DNA of 64,000 nt from Leptotrichia sp. oral taxon 221 (lineage in GTDB: Bacteria; Fusobacteriota; Fusobacteriia; Fusobacteriales; Leptotrichiaceae). The stretch is from the NCBI RefSeq assembly GCF_018128245.1, contig NZ_CP072378.1:682001-746000 (forward strand). The letters run 5' to 3'. The notes beneath the pieces are model-generated. The model was not told the DNA's origin and made no database searches. It saw only the letters and a program-made list of their open reading frames with translations. Position numbers and translations under genes: made by a program. Below are positions 1 through 7,508 of the stretch, one piece after another (positions within the stretch are counted from its first letter, which is position 1; each line of letters opens with the position of its first letter).

Positions 1-519
1 CATTGTTTCTTGTTATTTACATCTTATAGTATGATGAATTATTTGTATAATAAGATAGTAAGAACTTTTAGTAAAAACGAATATACGATTATTAGACAAA
101 ATGATTATCCAAGACATGAAATGATAGAAATTTTTAAACATTCTAAAAATCCGATATTGCTTGGAACGGATAGTTTTTGGGAAGGTGTAGATGTTCAAGG
201 AGATCAGTTAAAGTCAGTAATTATCGTGAAATTGCCATTTAAAGTGCCTAATGATCCAGTAACAGAATCGATAATTGAAAATATTAAAAATAATGGACAA
301 AATCCATTTAATGATTATCAAGTGCCACAAGCGGTTATAAAATTTAAACAAGGAATTGGTAGATTAATTAGAAGTAAAACAGATTATGGTAATATTATTA
401 TTTTAGATAATAGAATTATTAAAAAATATTATGGAAGGAAATTTTTAGAGACATTGCCTAAAAATGCTATAAAAGATAGTAAAGATAATATTTTGAAATT
501 AATGAAATCTGGGAAATAA
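1..519 (+). CDS. dinG: DinG-family ATP-dependent helicase, C-terminal part (5' truncated by window edge)
   Basis: The reading frame is open from base 1 and ends with TAA at 519, so only about the last 172 residues are present. The visible part is the second RecA-like domain of a superfamily 2 XPD/DinG helicase. It shows the FTSY segment, then GTDSFWEGVDVQG (the motif V region) and QGIGRLIRS (motif VI, with the arginine finger). Known DinG proteins unwind DNA or R-loops 5'-3' and some carry an N-terminal exonuclease domain; that half lies outside the window, so the subtype cannot be decided. The next gene starts 13 bases later behind a good ribosome binding site, so the two are probably co-transcribed. 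Confidence 0.85.
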   Translation, partial: HCFLLFTSYSMMNYLYNKIVRTFSKNEYTIIRQNDYPRHEMIEIFKHSKNPILLGTDSFWEGVDVQGDQLKSVIIVKLPFKVPNDPVTESIIENIKNNGQNPFNDYQVPQAVIKFKQGIGRLIRSKTDYGNIIILDNRIIKKYYGRKFLETLPKNAIKDSKDNILKLMKSGK

Positions 520-532
520 AGGGAGGATAAAA

Positions 533-2611
533 ATGAATTTTAATATACTAGGCCGAGAATTTCTTTTTGAAATGAAAGATAATAGAAATCGAGATACTAG
601 AAATAATGTAAAAAATACTATTCGAAAAAATAAGGGTAAATTTATTTATAGATTTTTACTATTATCGATAATATTTTTTATATTTGGAATTTTCGTAGAA
701 GCAATTCGATTAAAACCAAATTATACGGTTGGAAGTATAGCAGAATCAGATATAATCGCTTACAAAAATGTAACTTATTCTGTTGATTTGCTAGATGATA
801 ATATTCAAGATAAAATTTTTAGAAATACAACGCCAGAGTATGATAAAATCCCAGAAGTTAATAAAGAAACGCGAATTGCGATTAACGAATTTTTTAGGGA
901 TTTGAGAGAGACTAAATTTTATAATGATGACGACATTAAGAAATTTATACAATCAAGGAAGTATAATTTAACAGTAGAAGATGTAAAAAAAATACTAATT
1001 AGAGTAGAAGATCCAAGTTATCTTGTAAATATTTCTGATATTGTTTCTGAAATTTATGATGAGGGAATTATAAGGACAGAGGATTTTCCTCGAATAATAA
1101 GAGAAAAAGAGATTAGAGCTGATAATTTAGATTTAAAATTCTTGAAAAATTTTATAAAGCCAAATTTGAAATTAAATGAACAAGAAACTGAGAAAAAAAT
1201 TGCTGATAATATTGCTTCTCTTAAAGACAGAGAAGTGAATATTTATAAAGGGGATACAATTGTAAAAAAAGGCGATATCATAGATAATGACGCCTATTTG
1301 AAATTGGAAAAGTTAGGAATGGTAAGAGGTGGAGCTAAGATTATAAAAATAACGGGATTAGTGATAACTTTTATTATATTAATCGCTCTATTATATACGA
1401 TTTTAAAAAGAAATTGTAAGGAATTAATGGAATCCAATGTTTTCTATCCAATGTTAATAACGATAATATTTTTAGATGTATTGTATATAATTTTTTTAAA
1501 GAATAATTATTTTACATACATATTGCCATTTGCGATGTTGCCTTTGATAGGAACGATATTGGGTGGTAGGTTATTTTCATTTGTGTTGACATTTACAAAT
1601 ATACTTGTTTTATCGCGAGAGGAATCTTGGCTTTTAGTGATGATTGCAGTTGCATTGGTTGCAATATATAAAGCTGACAATCTTACAAGTAGAAGTGATA
1701 TTATAAAAATAAGTTTATTTCTTGGAATATTTCAAGCAGTTGTTTCAGTTAGTTATGGACTTGTAAATCAGTTAAATCTCGTATTGTTGATGACGATTAT
1801 AATTTTTTCAGTATTTGGAGGACTTATAACAGGTGTAATTTCGTTAGGAGTGTTGCCGTATTTTGAAAACACGTTTGATATTTTGACGAACATGCGGTTG
1901 CTGGAATTAAGTGATTTTTCGCATACGTTATTGAAACAATTGTTGGTAAAAGCGCCTGGAACATTTCATCATAGCATAATGGTTGGTGCATTGGCAGAAA
2001 GTGGAGCTGAAGCGATTAATGCGAACGCTACATTTGCTAGAATTGCCTCATATTATCATGATATTGGAAAAATGAAGAGACCAGAATTTTTTGTGGAAAA
2101 TCAAAAAGGTGGAGAAAATCCTCACAATAAGACAAAACCATCTTTAAGTGCATTAATATTGACTTCGCATACAAAAGACGGATACATTATGGGAAAACAA
2201 AATAAATTGCCAAAAGAAATTTTAGATGTAATATTAGAGCACCATGGTACTACTTTAGTTCAATTTTTCTATTATAAGGCTTTGGAAAATGGAGAAAAAG
2301 TTGTTGAAAGTAATTTTAGATATAGTGGTCCAAAACCGAAAACTAAAGAATCAGGAATTATTTTGATGGCAGATACTGTTGAGGCGGCTGTAAGAACATT
2401 AGAGGATAAAAGTAGAGAAGGTATCGAGAATTTTATTAGATATTTGATAAGAACGAAAATAGATGATAATCAGTTGAGCGACTCAGCATTGACTTTAGGA
2501 GAGATTGAAAAGGTTATACAAGCATTTGTAAATACATTGCAAGGAGTATACCACGAAAGAATTAAATATCCTAAATTAGATGAAAGAAGAAAAAAGAAAA
2601 TTGAAAAATAG
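533..2611 (+). CDS. pgpH: PgpH-like 7TM-HD cyclic-di-AMP phosphodiesterase
   Basis: This 692-residue membrane protein has the layout of the 7TMR-HD (YqfF/PgpH) family. A short cytosolic N-terminus and first membrane helix (about residues 45-60) are followed by a large extracytoplasmic domain (to about 265), a block of seven hydrophobic helices (about 270-450) and a cytosolic HD domain. The HD domain shows HHSIMVGALAE and then YYHDIGK, the metal-binding HD motif. Family members hydrolyse the second messenger cyclic-di-AMP to pApA and affect osmotic and cell-wall homeostasis. The gene sits between dinG and ybeY; a pgpH-ybeY-dgkA order is common in Firmicutes, which supports the call. The start ATG follows GGGAGG at good spacing. 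Confidence 0.92.
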   Translation: MNFNILGREFLFEMKDNRNRDTRNNVKNTIRKNKGKFIYRFLLLSIIFFIFGIFVEAIRLKPNYTVGSIAESDIIAYKNVTYSVDLLDDNIQDKIFRNTTPEYDKIPEVNKETRIAINEFFRDLRETKFYNDDDIKKFIQSRKYNLTVEDVKKILIRVEDPSYLVNISDIVSEIYDEGIIRTEDFPRIIREKEIRADNLDLKFLKNFIKPNLKLNEQETEKKIADNIASLKDREVNIYKGDTIVKKGDIIDNDAYLKLEKLGMVRGGAKIIKITGLVITFIILIALLYTILKRNCKELMESNVFYPMLITIIFLDVLYIIFLKNNYFTYILPFAMLPLIGTILGGRLFSFVLTFTNILVLSREESWLLVMIAVALVAIYKADNLTSRSDIIKISLFLGIFQAVVSVSYGLVNQLNLVLLMTIIIFSVFGGLITGVISLGVLPYFENTFDILTNMRLLELSDFSHTLLKQLLVKAPGTFHHSIMVGALAESGAEAINANATFARIASYYHDIGKMKRPEFFVENQKGGENPHNKTKPSLSALILTSHTKDGYIMGKQNKLPKEILDVILEHHGTTLVQFFYYKALENGEKVVESNFRYSGPKPKTKESGIILMADTVEAAVRTLEDKSREGIENFIRYLIRTKIDDNQLSDSALTLGEIEKVIQAFVNTLQGVYHERIKYPKLDERRKKKIEK

Positions 2612-2632
2612 AAGGAAAGAGAGAGAATAAAG

Positions 2633-3097
2633 ATGTTAGAGTTAGATATAACTTATGAAATTGAAAAAGTTGATGAGTTTTTTGATGAAGATAAAATTAC
2701 TGAATTTGTGAGTTTTATTTTGGAAAAAGAGTTTGGAGATGAAGTTCAAGAGAAGGAATATTATTTGTCGCTAATGATTACTACAAATGAAGCGATTCGA
2801 AAGATTAATAGAGAATATAGAGACAAGGATATGCCGACAGATGTAATTTCTTTTGCCTATAACGAAACTGAGAATATTGGGCCTATGAATGTGCTTGGAG
2901 ATATTGTAATTTCGATGGATAGAGTTAGAGAGCAATCTAGCGAGTATGGTCATTCAGACGAAAGGGAATTTTATTATGTTCTTTGCCACGGAATGTTACA
3001 TTTATTAGGGTATGACCACATTGAAGAAGAAGATAAAAGAGTTATGAGAAAAAGAGAAGAAGAAATTTTAGAAAAATTTAATTATGTTAGAAATTAA
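2633..3097 (+). CDS. ybeY: Endoribonuclease YbeY (16S rRNA maturation)
   Basis: A 154-residue protein of the UPF0054/YbeY family. The diagnostic zinc motif HGMLHLLGYDH lies at about residues 119-129, with His119, His123 and His129 as ligands. An upstream block around MPTDVISFAY also matches the family. YbeY is a single-strand endoribonuclease needed for 16S rRNA 3'-end maturation and 70S quality control. It starts 21 bases after pgpH behind a GGAAAGAGAG-type site, and length and context (pgpH before, dgkA after) are typical. Nothing unusual was seen. Confidence 0.95.
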   Translation: MLELDITYEIEKVDEFFDEDKITEFVSFILEKEFGDEVQEKEYYLSLMITTNEAIRKINREYRDKDMPTDVISFAYNETENIGPMNVLGDIVISMDRVREQSSEYGHSDEREFYYVLCHGMLHLLGYDHIEEEDKRVMRKREEEILEKFNYVRN

Positions 3098-3151
3098 GAT
3101 TATGAAAACAAAAAGTAAAAATTAGACTTTCAGTTTTAGAAAGGAGAAGAA

Positions 3152-3958
3152 ATGAAAGATAAAAAAAGTTTAAAAGAGAGATTCAAACTTTTTAATAGAC
3201 ATCGATATGAATGGGATGTAAAAAAAGAAAGAGAAAGAGATAGAAGAATTATAGACAGTTTTAATTTTGCGATTGAAGGATTGACGGCTGCGATTAGAAA
3301 TGAAAAGCATATGAAAGTTCATATTATAGCATCGATTATAATTGTAATTTTGGCGATAGTTACTAATGCAAGTAAAGTAGAAATTTTGATAATTTCATTA
3401 TCGGTTTCATTTGTGATAATTACTGAGTTAATGAATACGTCGGTTGAGGCTTTGGTAGATATGGTTTCGCCTGAAAGACATCCACTTGCAAAATTGGCAA
3501 AAGATGTGGCAGCAGGAGCGGTTTTAGTGGCAGCGATAAATGCACTTTGTGTAGGATACTTATTATTTTACGATAAATTATTGGATATCTTTGATAGTAA
3601 AGATATGCTTCATACGATTGCGGCTAGAAAAGGAAATGTTTCAATTTTAATTATAATTTTAGTTGCAATTTTAGTAATAATAATAAAATCATTGTTTAAT
3701 AAAGGGACTCCGCTTGAAGGTGGAATGCCTAGTGGTCACAGTGCTATAGCATTTGCTGTATTTGGTATACTTTTGTATATGACTTCTGATGTAAGAATTT
3801 TGGGATTGGCATTTTTCATGGCATTGTTAGTTGCTCAAAGTAGAGTAAAAGCTGGGATTCATAGTTTTAAAGAAGTGCTTGCTGGAGGATTTTTAGGATT
3901 TGTAGTAGCAACTTCAATAATGTTTTTTTTAGCTAGTTTTGGGATATTATATAATTGA
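3152..3958 (+). CDS. Fusion of undecaprenol/diacylglycerol kinase (DgkA) with a PAP2 phosphatase domain
   Basis: Two membrane enzymes occur in one 268-residue chain. Residues about 35-140 are DgkA-like, with the catalytic-type segment ELMNTSVEALVD (about 92-103) and the KLAKDVAAGAVL helix. Residues about 165-268 are a PAP2-type phosphatase, with GMPSGHSA (about 191-198) and SRVKAGIHSFKEVLAG (about 230-245), which correspond to PAP2 motifs C2 and C3. Gram-positive-type DgkA phosphorylates undecaprenol and PAP2 proteins dephosphorylate lipid phosphates, so the chain carries opposing lipid-phosphate activities; that they share a substrate is inference. The classic first PAP2 motif (KX6RP) is not obvious. 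It ends the dinG-pgpH-ybeY cluster. Confidence 0.88.
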   Translation: MKDKKSLKERFKLFNRHRYEWDVKKERERDRRIIDSFNFAIEGLTAAIRNEKHMKVHIIASIIIVILAIVTNASKVEILIISLSVSFVIITELMNTSVEALVDMVSPERHPLAKLAKDVAAGAVLVAAINALCVGYLLFYDKLLDIFDSKDMLHTIAARKGNVSILIIILVAILVIIIKSLFNKGTPLEGGMPSGHSAIAFAVFGILLYMTSDVRILGLAFFMALLVAQSRVKAGIHSFKEVLAGGFLGFVVATSIMFFLASFGILYN

Positions 3959-4025
3959 TTAAATATTTTAAATAAAAAATATTAAAAAAATAAAAAAAAC
4001 TATTTTAAAATTAAAAGAGATAAGG

Positions 4026-4031
4026 TATAAT
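4026..4031 (+). promoter_or_regulatory. -10 element upstream of ppaC
   Basis: TATAAT lies 42 bases before the ppaC start. The -35 region at the right distance (4003-4008, TTTTAA) is poor, so the call rests mostly on the perfect -10 hexamer in a gene-free gap. Confidence 0.45.
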
Positions 4032-4073
4032 GATAAAGTAAATTTATAAAAATAAAAAAATTAGGAGGAAAAG

Positions 4074-4994
4074 ATGTCAATATTAGTTTTTGGACACAAA
4101 AATCCAGATACAGATACAATTTGTTCAGCAATTGCTTATGCTGAATTAAAAAATAAATTAGGAAAAGATGTAAAACCAGTAAGATTAGGAGAAATTAACG
4201 AAGAAACAAAATATGTTTTAGATTATTTTAAAGTTGAAAAACCTGAATTAGTTGAAAATGTAGCTGGAAAAGAAATTATTTTAGTGGATCACAACGAAAG
4301 AACTCAAACTGCTGACGGATTTGAAGAAGCAAAAGTTTTAGAATTAATTGATCACCACAGAATTTCTAACTTTAATGTAGACGAACCATTAATGGTAAGA
4401 ATGGCACCAGTAGGATGTACTGCAACAATTATTTTAGGAATGTACAAAGAAAATGAATTAGTTCCTTCAAAAGAAGTGGCAGGATTAATGTTAAGTGCAA
4501 TTATTTCTGATACATTATTATTCAAATCTCCAACTTGTACAGTATGTGATGTGAAAGCTGGAAAAGAATTGGCTGAAATAGCAGGAGTAAATTTAGAAGA
4601 ATACGGATTGGAAATGTTAAAAGCAGGAACAGCATTAGGAAACAAATCTGAAGCTGAATTAATTAACATGGATATGAAAGTATTTGAAATTGACGGTAAA
4701 AAAATTGGGGTAGCTCAAGTAAATACTGTTAATGAAGAAGAAGTTTTAAAAAGAGAAGCTAAATTAGTTGAAGAAATTAAAAAAATTAGCTCAGAAAAAG
4801 GATTAGAATTTTTCATGTTTGTTATAACTAATATTTTAACAAATGATTCCGTTGCAATTGTTACAGGAAATGGAAATGATTATATTGAAAAAGCGTTTAA
4901 TTCTAAAGTTGAAAATGGATTGGTAACTTTAAAAGGAGTAGTTTCTAGAAAAAAACAAATTATTCCACCATTGACAAAAGCAATCCAAAGTTAA
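4074..4994 (+). CDS. ppaC: Manganese-dependent inorganic pyrophosphatase (family II)
   Basis: This 306-residue protein is a DHH/DHHA2 phosphoesterase of the family II pyrophosphatase type. Metal ligands are visible in order: GHKNPDTDT (His8, Asp12, Asp14), DHN (about 72-74) and DHH (about 93-95). The C-terminal DHHA2 domain ends with SRKKQIIPPL, the family's substrate-binding SRKKQ signature. The enzyme hydrolyses pyrophosphate to phosphate in the cytosol and pulls biosynthetic reactions forward. No CBS or DRTGG insert is present, so this is the simple, non-nucleotide-regulated form. It has its own putative promoter and an AGGAGG ribosome site. Confidence 0.96.
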   Translation: MSILVFGHKNPDTDTICSAIAYAELKNKLGKDVKPVRLGEINEETKYVLDYFKVEKPELVENVAGKEIILVDHNERTQTADGFEEAKVLELIDHHRISNFNVDEPLMVRMAPVGCTATIILGMYKENELVPSKEVAGLMLSAIISDTLLFKSPTCTVCDVKAGKELAEIAGVNLEEYGLEMLKAGTALGNKSEAELINMDMKVFEIDGKKIGVAQVNTVNEEEVLKREAKLVEEIKKISSEKGLEFFMFVITNILTNDSVAIVTGNGNDYIEKAFNSKVENGLVTLKGVVSRKKQIIPPLTKAIQS

Positions 4995-5023
4995 AGTAGA
5001 GTTTTAAAGAAGGAAAAAATAGA

Positions 5024-5377
5024 ATGTCAATAGTAAAATTAAAAAAAAGAGAAGAGTTGAGAATTTTATTCGGAGTTAGATTGCCAGATATCGTTATGGG
5101 TTTGTATAAAGAGATGAAAAATACAAAACGTTCAAACGAGGTTATACGAGAAATTTTGAATATGGATCCAAAAAGGGTATTTACTGTAGTTGATGTCCAA
5201 TATGGAAGTGGCGAAGAAGCATTACTTCTTGTAATCTATGATAATTTAATGGAAGAAAGAGAGCTTTTAAAATATAATTTAGAAGTAGATAAATTCGATT
5301 TTAGAATTTTAGAGTTTGATTTTAATAATAAAATTGATGTGGAAGAATTGATTTTAAGAGTGAAAAGAAGTTTTTAG
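5024..5377 (+). CDS. Hypothetical protein, 117 aa
   Basis: I do not recognise this protein. It starts 29 bases after ppaC behind an AAGAAGGA site, so it probably shares the ppaC transcript. The sequence is soluble-looking and mixed alpha/beta, with no signal peptide, no Cys and no clear motif. It has a basic start (KLKKREELR) and an acidic centre (GSGEEALLLVIYDNLMEERE). Real coding is supported by the ribosome site, a sensible size and A/T-rich codon use like its neighbours. No function is proposed. Confidence 0.7.
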   Translation: MSIVKLKKREELRILFGVRLPDIVMGLYKEMKNTKRSNEVIREILNMDPKRVFTVVDVQYGSGEEALLLVIYDNLMEERELLKYNLEVDKFDFRILEFDFNNKIDVEELILRVKRSF

Positions 5378-5443
5378 AAAGGAAAAGGCAATAAAAATAG
5401 TTAAAATTTTTATTAGCTACAAAATTTGCCGACATTAGGATTT

Positions 5444-6130
5444 ATGAGAAAAATAGTGATGTTAGTAGGTATTTTGTTATTGTTAATTTTAAATATAGGA
5501 AATGCGAAAACTGTAAAATCTCAAAAAAAATCAAAGTCAAAATCAGAAACAAAACAAAAAGTTGATAAAAAAGAAGATAAAGCTAATGAAAAGTTTTTGA
5601 AAGAGATGGAAGATTTTAGAATGGAAGCAGTTATTAGAACGACAAAAGGAGATATAAATGTATTTTTATATCCAGAAGCTGCTCCTAAAAATGTGGCAAA
5701 TTTTGTATTCCTGGCTAAAAATGGATTTTATGATGGATTATCTTTTAGTAAAATAACGTTTCCAGAGGCTATTGTACAAGGTGGCGACCCAGTTGGAGAT
5801 GGAACAGGTGGAACAGGATATTTAGTAAATGATGAAATTGTTAAATGGTTAAATTTTAATACAGAAGGTATGTTAGCAATGGCAAATAAAGGACCTAATA
5901 CTAATAGTAGCCAATTTTTCTTCACTGCTATACCTGCACCTAAATTTAATGGGAAATACACTATAATAGGTGGAACCAAAACAAAAGATGATTTAAATAT
6001 AATAAAATCTTTGAAAATAGAAGATAAAATCATAACAATTGATATAAAAGGTTATAAAATAAACGACTTTTTAAATTACTTTTCAAAAGAAACTAAAGAA
6101 TGGTCTTCATTTTTGAGAAGTTACAGATAG
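5444..6130 (+). CDS. Secreted cyclophilin-type peptidyl-prolyl isomerase
   Basis: The cyclophilin domain (about residues 55-205) includes TTKGDINVFLYPEAAPKNV, FVFLAKNGFYDG, VQGGDP and NSSQFFFT, matching the short bacterial PpiA/B class. It interconverts cis and trans prolyl bonds during protein folding. The N-terminus from ATG 5444 (MRKIVMLVGILLLLILNIGNA) is a clear Sec signal, followed by a Lys-rich linker, so it should act outside the cytosol, in the periplasm. A TTG at 5426 in the same frame is possible, but the ATG start gives a proper signal peptide and sits just after AGGA. The canonical catalytic Arg of the FHR motif appears replaced (FSKITFPE), so isomerase activity may be reduced. 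Confidence 0.85.
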   Translation: MRKIVMLVGILLLLILNIGNAKTVKSQKKSKSKSETKQKVDKKEDKANEKFLKEMEDFRMEAVIRTTKGDINVFLYPEAAPKNVANFVFLAKNGFYDGLSFSKITFPEAIVQGGDPVGDGTGGTGYLVNDEIVKWLNFNTEGMLAMANKGPNTNSSQFFFTAIPAPKFNGKYTIIGGTKTKDDLNIIKSLKIEDKIITIDIKGYKINDFLNYFSKETKEWSSFLRSYR

Positions 6131-6235
6131 GATTAAAAATAGTTATAATAAGTGTTGTGATTTGTAATTAATAAAAGTTATAGTTAAAAAATAAAAAAAT
6201 ATATTTTAAAATTATTTATGTAGGAGGAGATTCAG

Positions 6236-7225
6236 ATGAAAAAAATTATGAGAGGTGTACTGTTATTCGGTATGTTAGGAGGCATGCTAATGTCATGTGG
6301 AAATAAAAATGAAGGAGCTCAAAATACTCAAAGTAAAAGTAGTTCTAAGTCAGAAAAGGTTTTTAGGATAGGATTATCGCAAATTGTAGACCATCCAGCA
6401 TTAAATGCTGCGAAAAAAGGATTTAAAGATGCTTTGGAAAAGGCAGGAGTTAAAGCAGAGTACGATGATAAAATAGCTAATAATGATATGGGTGCTCAAA
6501 CATTGATAATGCAACAGTTTTCGTCAGATAAAAAGGATTTAGTATTTGCAGTTACAACGCCAACAGCTCAAGCAGCTAAAAATCAGGTGGATAAATCAAT
6601 ACCAGTCGTATTTGCGTCGGTAACGGATCCTAAAAGTGCAGGATTAGAAGGAATTCCAAATGTTACAGGAACAAGTGGAGCAGCTCCGATTAATGAAAAT
6701 CTTAAATTAATGAGAAAAATATTTCCAAAAGCAAAAAATATAGGTATAATTTATAATTCATCTGAACAAAATTCAGTTTCTGAAGTAAATAATTTGAAAA
6801 AATTAGCTAAAGAAAATGGTTTTAATGTTGTTGATAAAGCGATAACAAATGGGACAGAACTTTTAGCAGCAGCAAATATAATTTCTAAAGAAATAGATAT
6901 TTATTATGCAACTCAAGACAACACAGTTGCATCATATTTTGCAGCATTGTTAGACGTTTTAAATAAAGCGAAAGTTCCAGTATTTGCAACAAATGATGTT
7001 TACAGTAATGCAGGTGCATTTATTTCTCAAGGTACGACAGATTATGGAATTGGTTACCGTTCAGGAGAAATTGCAGCAGAAATTTTATTAAAAGGTAAAA
7101 AACCGAGTGATTTCCCAATAGAAACTGTAAAAGATTTACAAATAAAAGTTAGTAAATCTAATATGGAATTTTTGGGGATAAAATTACCTAAAGATGTTGA
7201 AAGTCAAGTAATATTTACTAAATAG
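6236..7225 (+). CDS. ABC transporter substrate-binding lipoprotein (TrpX/PF04392-like)
   Basis: A 329-residue lipoprotein with a signal peptide and lipobox LMSC (Cys at about residue 21). It belongs to the periplasmic binding family once called ABC sugar-binding, which includes TrpX-type tryptophan/tyrosine binders. Blocks typical of the family are QIVDHPALNAAKKGFKDAL, VFAVTTPTAQAA, PVVFASVTDP and GIIYNSSEQNS. It should capture a small ligand, plausibly an aromatic amino acid, for an ABC importer. The permease and ATPase genes that normally follow are absent: the next gene is typA, after a hairpin. A weak TTGTGA (6155) / TTATAG (6178) pair with a 17-base spacer may be its promoter. Confidence 0.85.
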   Translation: MKKIMRGVLLFGMLGGMLMSCGNKNEGAQNTQSKSSSKSEKVFRIGLSQIVDHPALNAAKKGFKDALEKAGVKAEYDDKIANNDMGAQTLIMQQFSSDKKDLVFAVTTPTAQAAKNQVDKSIPVVFASVTDPKSAGLEGIPNVTGTSGAAPINENLKLMRKIFPKAKNIGIIYNSSEQNSVSEVNNLKKLAKENGFNVVDKAITNGTELLAAANIISKEIDIYYATQDNTVASYFAALLDVLNKAKVPVFATNDVYSNAGAFISQGTTDYGIGYRSGEIAAEILLKGKKPSDFPIETVKDLQIKVSKSNMEFLGIKLPKDVESQVIFTK

Positions 7226-7236
7226 AAAATTTTGAT

Positions 7237-7302
7237 ATAGGAATGTTTCATAAAGTGGACAAAATAATTTTCAATTTATGATACATTCCTATTCTATTTT
7301 TT
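7237..7302 (+). terminator. Inverted repeat with T-rich 3' side after the binding-protein gene
   Basis: Arms 7237-7254 and 7275-7292 are 18 bases each with one mismatch, separated by a 20-base loop, and are followed by a CTATTTTTT run. This fits an intrinsic terminator for the upstream gene. The long loop is unusual and leaves open a small mobile or palindromic repeat. Confidence 0.6.
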
Positions 7303-7386
7303 CCATAAAATTTCTAAAGTAATTTTTTCTTTAGAAAAAAGTTTAAACAAAAAATAAAAATGTATTTTTATTTTTTTAAAAAATAT

Positions 7387-7394
7387 GTTATAAT
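7387..7394 (+). promoter_or_regulatory. Extended -10 promoter of typA
   Basis: TGTTATAAT (TGn plus a perfect -10, with the TG at 7387) lies about 110 bases upstream of typA. No good -35 is seen at 17 bases, which is usual when the TGn extension carries recognition. Confidence 0.55.
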
Positions 7395-7466
7395 ACTCTA
7401 TAAAATTATGAATTTTAAAATTTTTTTGATATTAATTTTATAAAATTTAAAAGATAGAAAAATATT

Positions 7467-7508
7467 AAGGAGGAATATAGGCGATAAAGTTCGCTTGAAA
7501 CGAGAATG
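7467..7508 (+). promoter_or_regulatory. Distant ribosome binding site with a small hairpin before the typA start
   Basis: A near-perfect AAGGAGGA (7467-7474) is 31 bases from the typA ATG (7506), far beyond the usual 5-10. A small hairpin (GGCGA/TCGCT, 7480-7484 with 7491-7495) lies between. An in-frame TAA at 7485-7487 excludes a longer protein, and no start codon lies in frame between that stop and 7506. Folding would shorten the effective distance, but a standby or regulated site is also possible. Confidence 0.4.

Noticed and set aside
6131-6235. T-box or amino-acid riboswitch before the TrpX-like binding protein
   Set aside because: The region is about 100 bases, A/T-rich and unstructured, and has no T-box AGGGTGGNACCGCG-like sequence.
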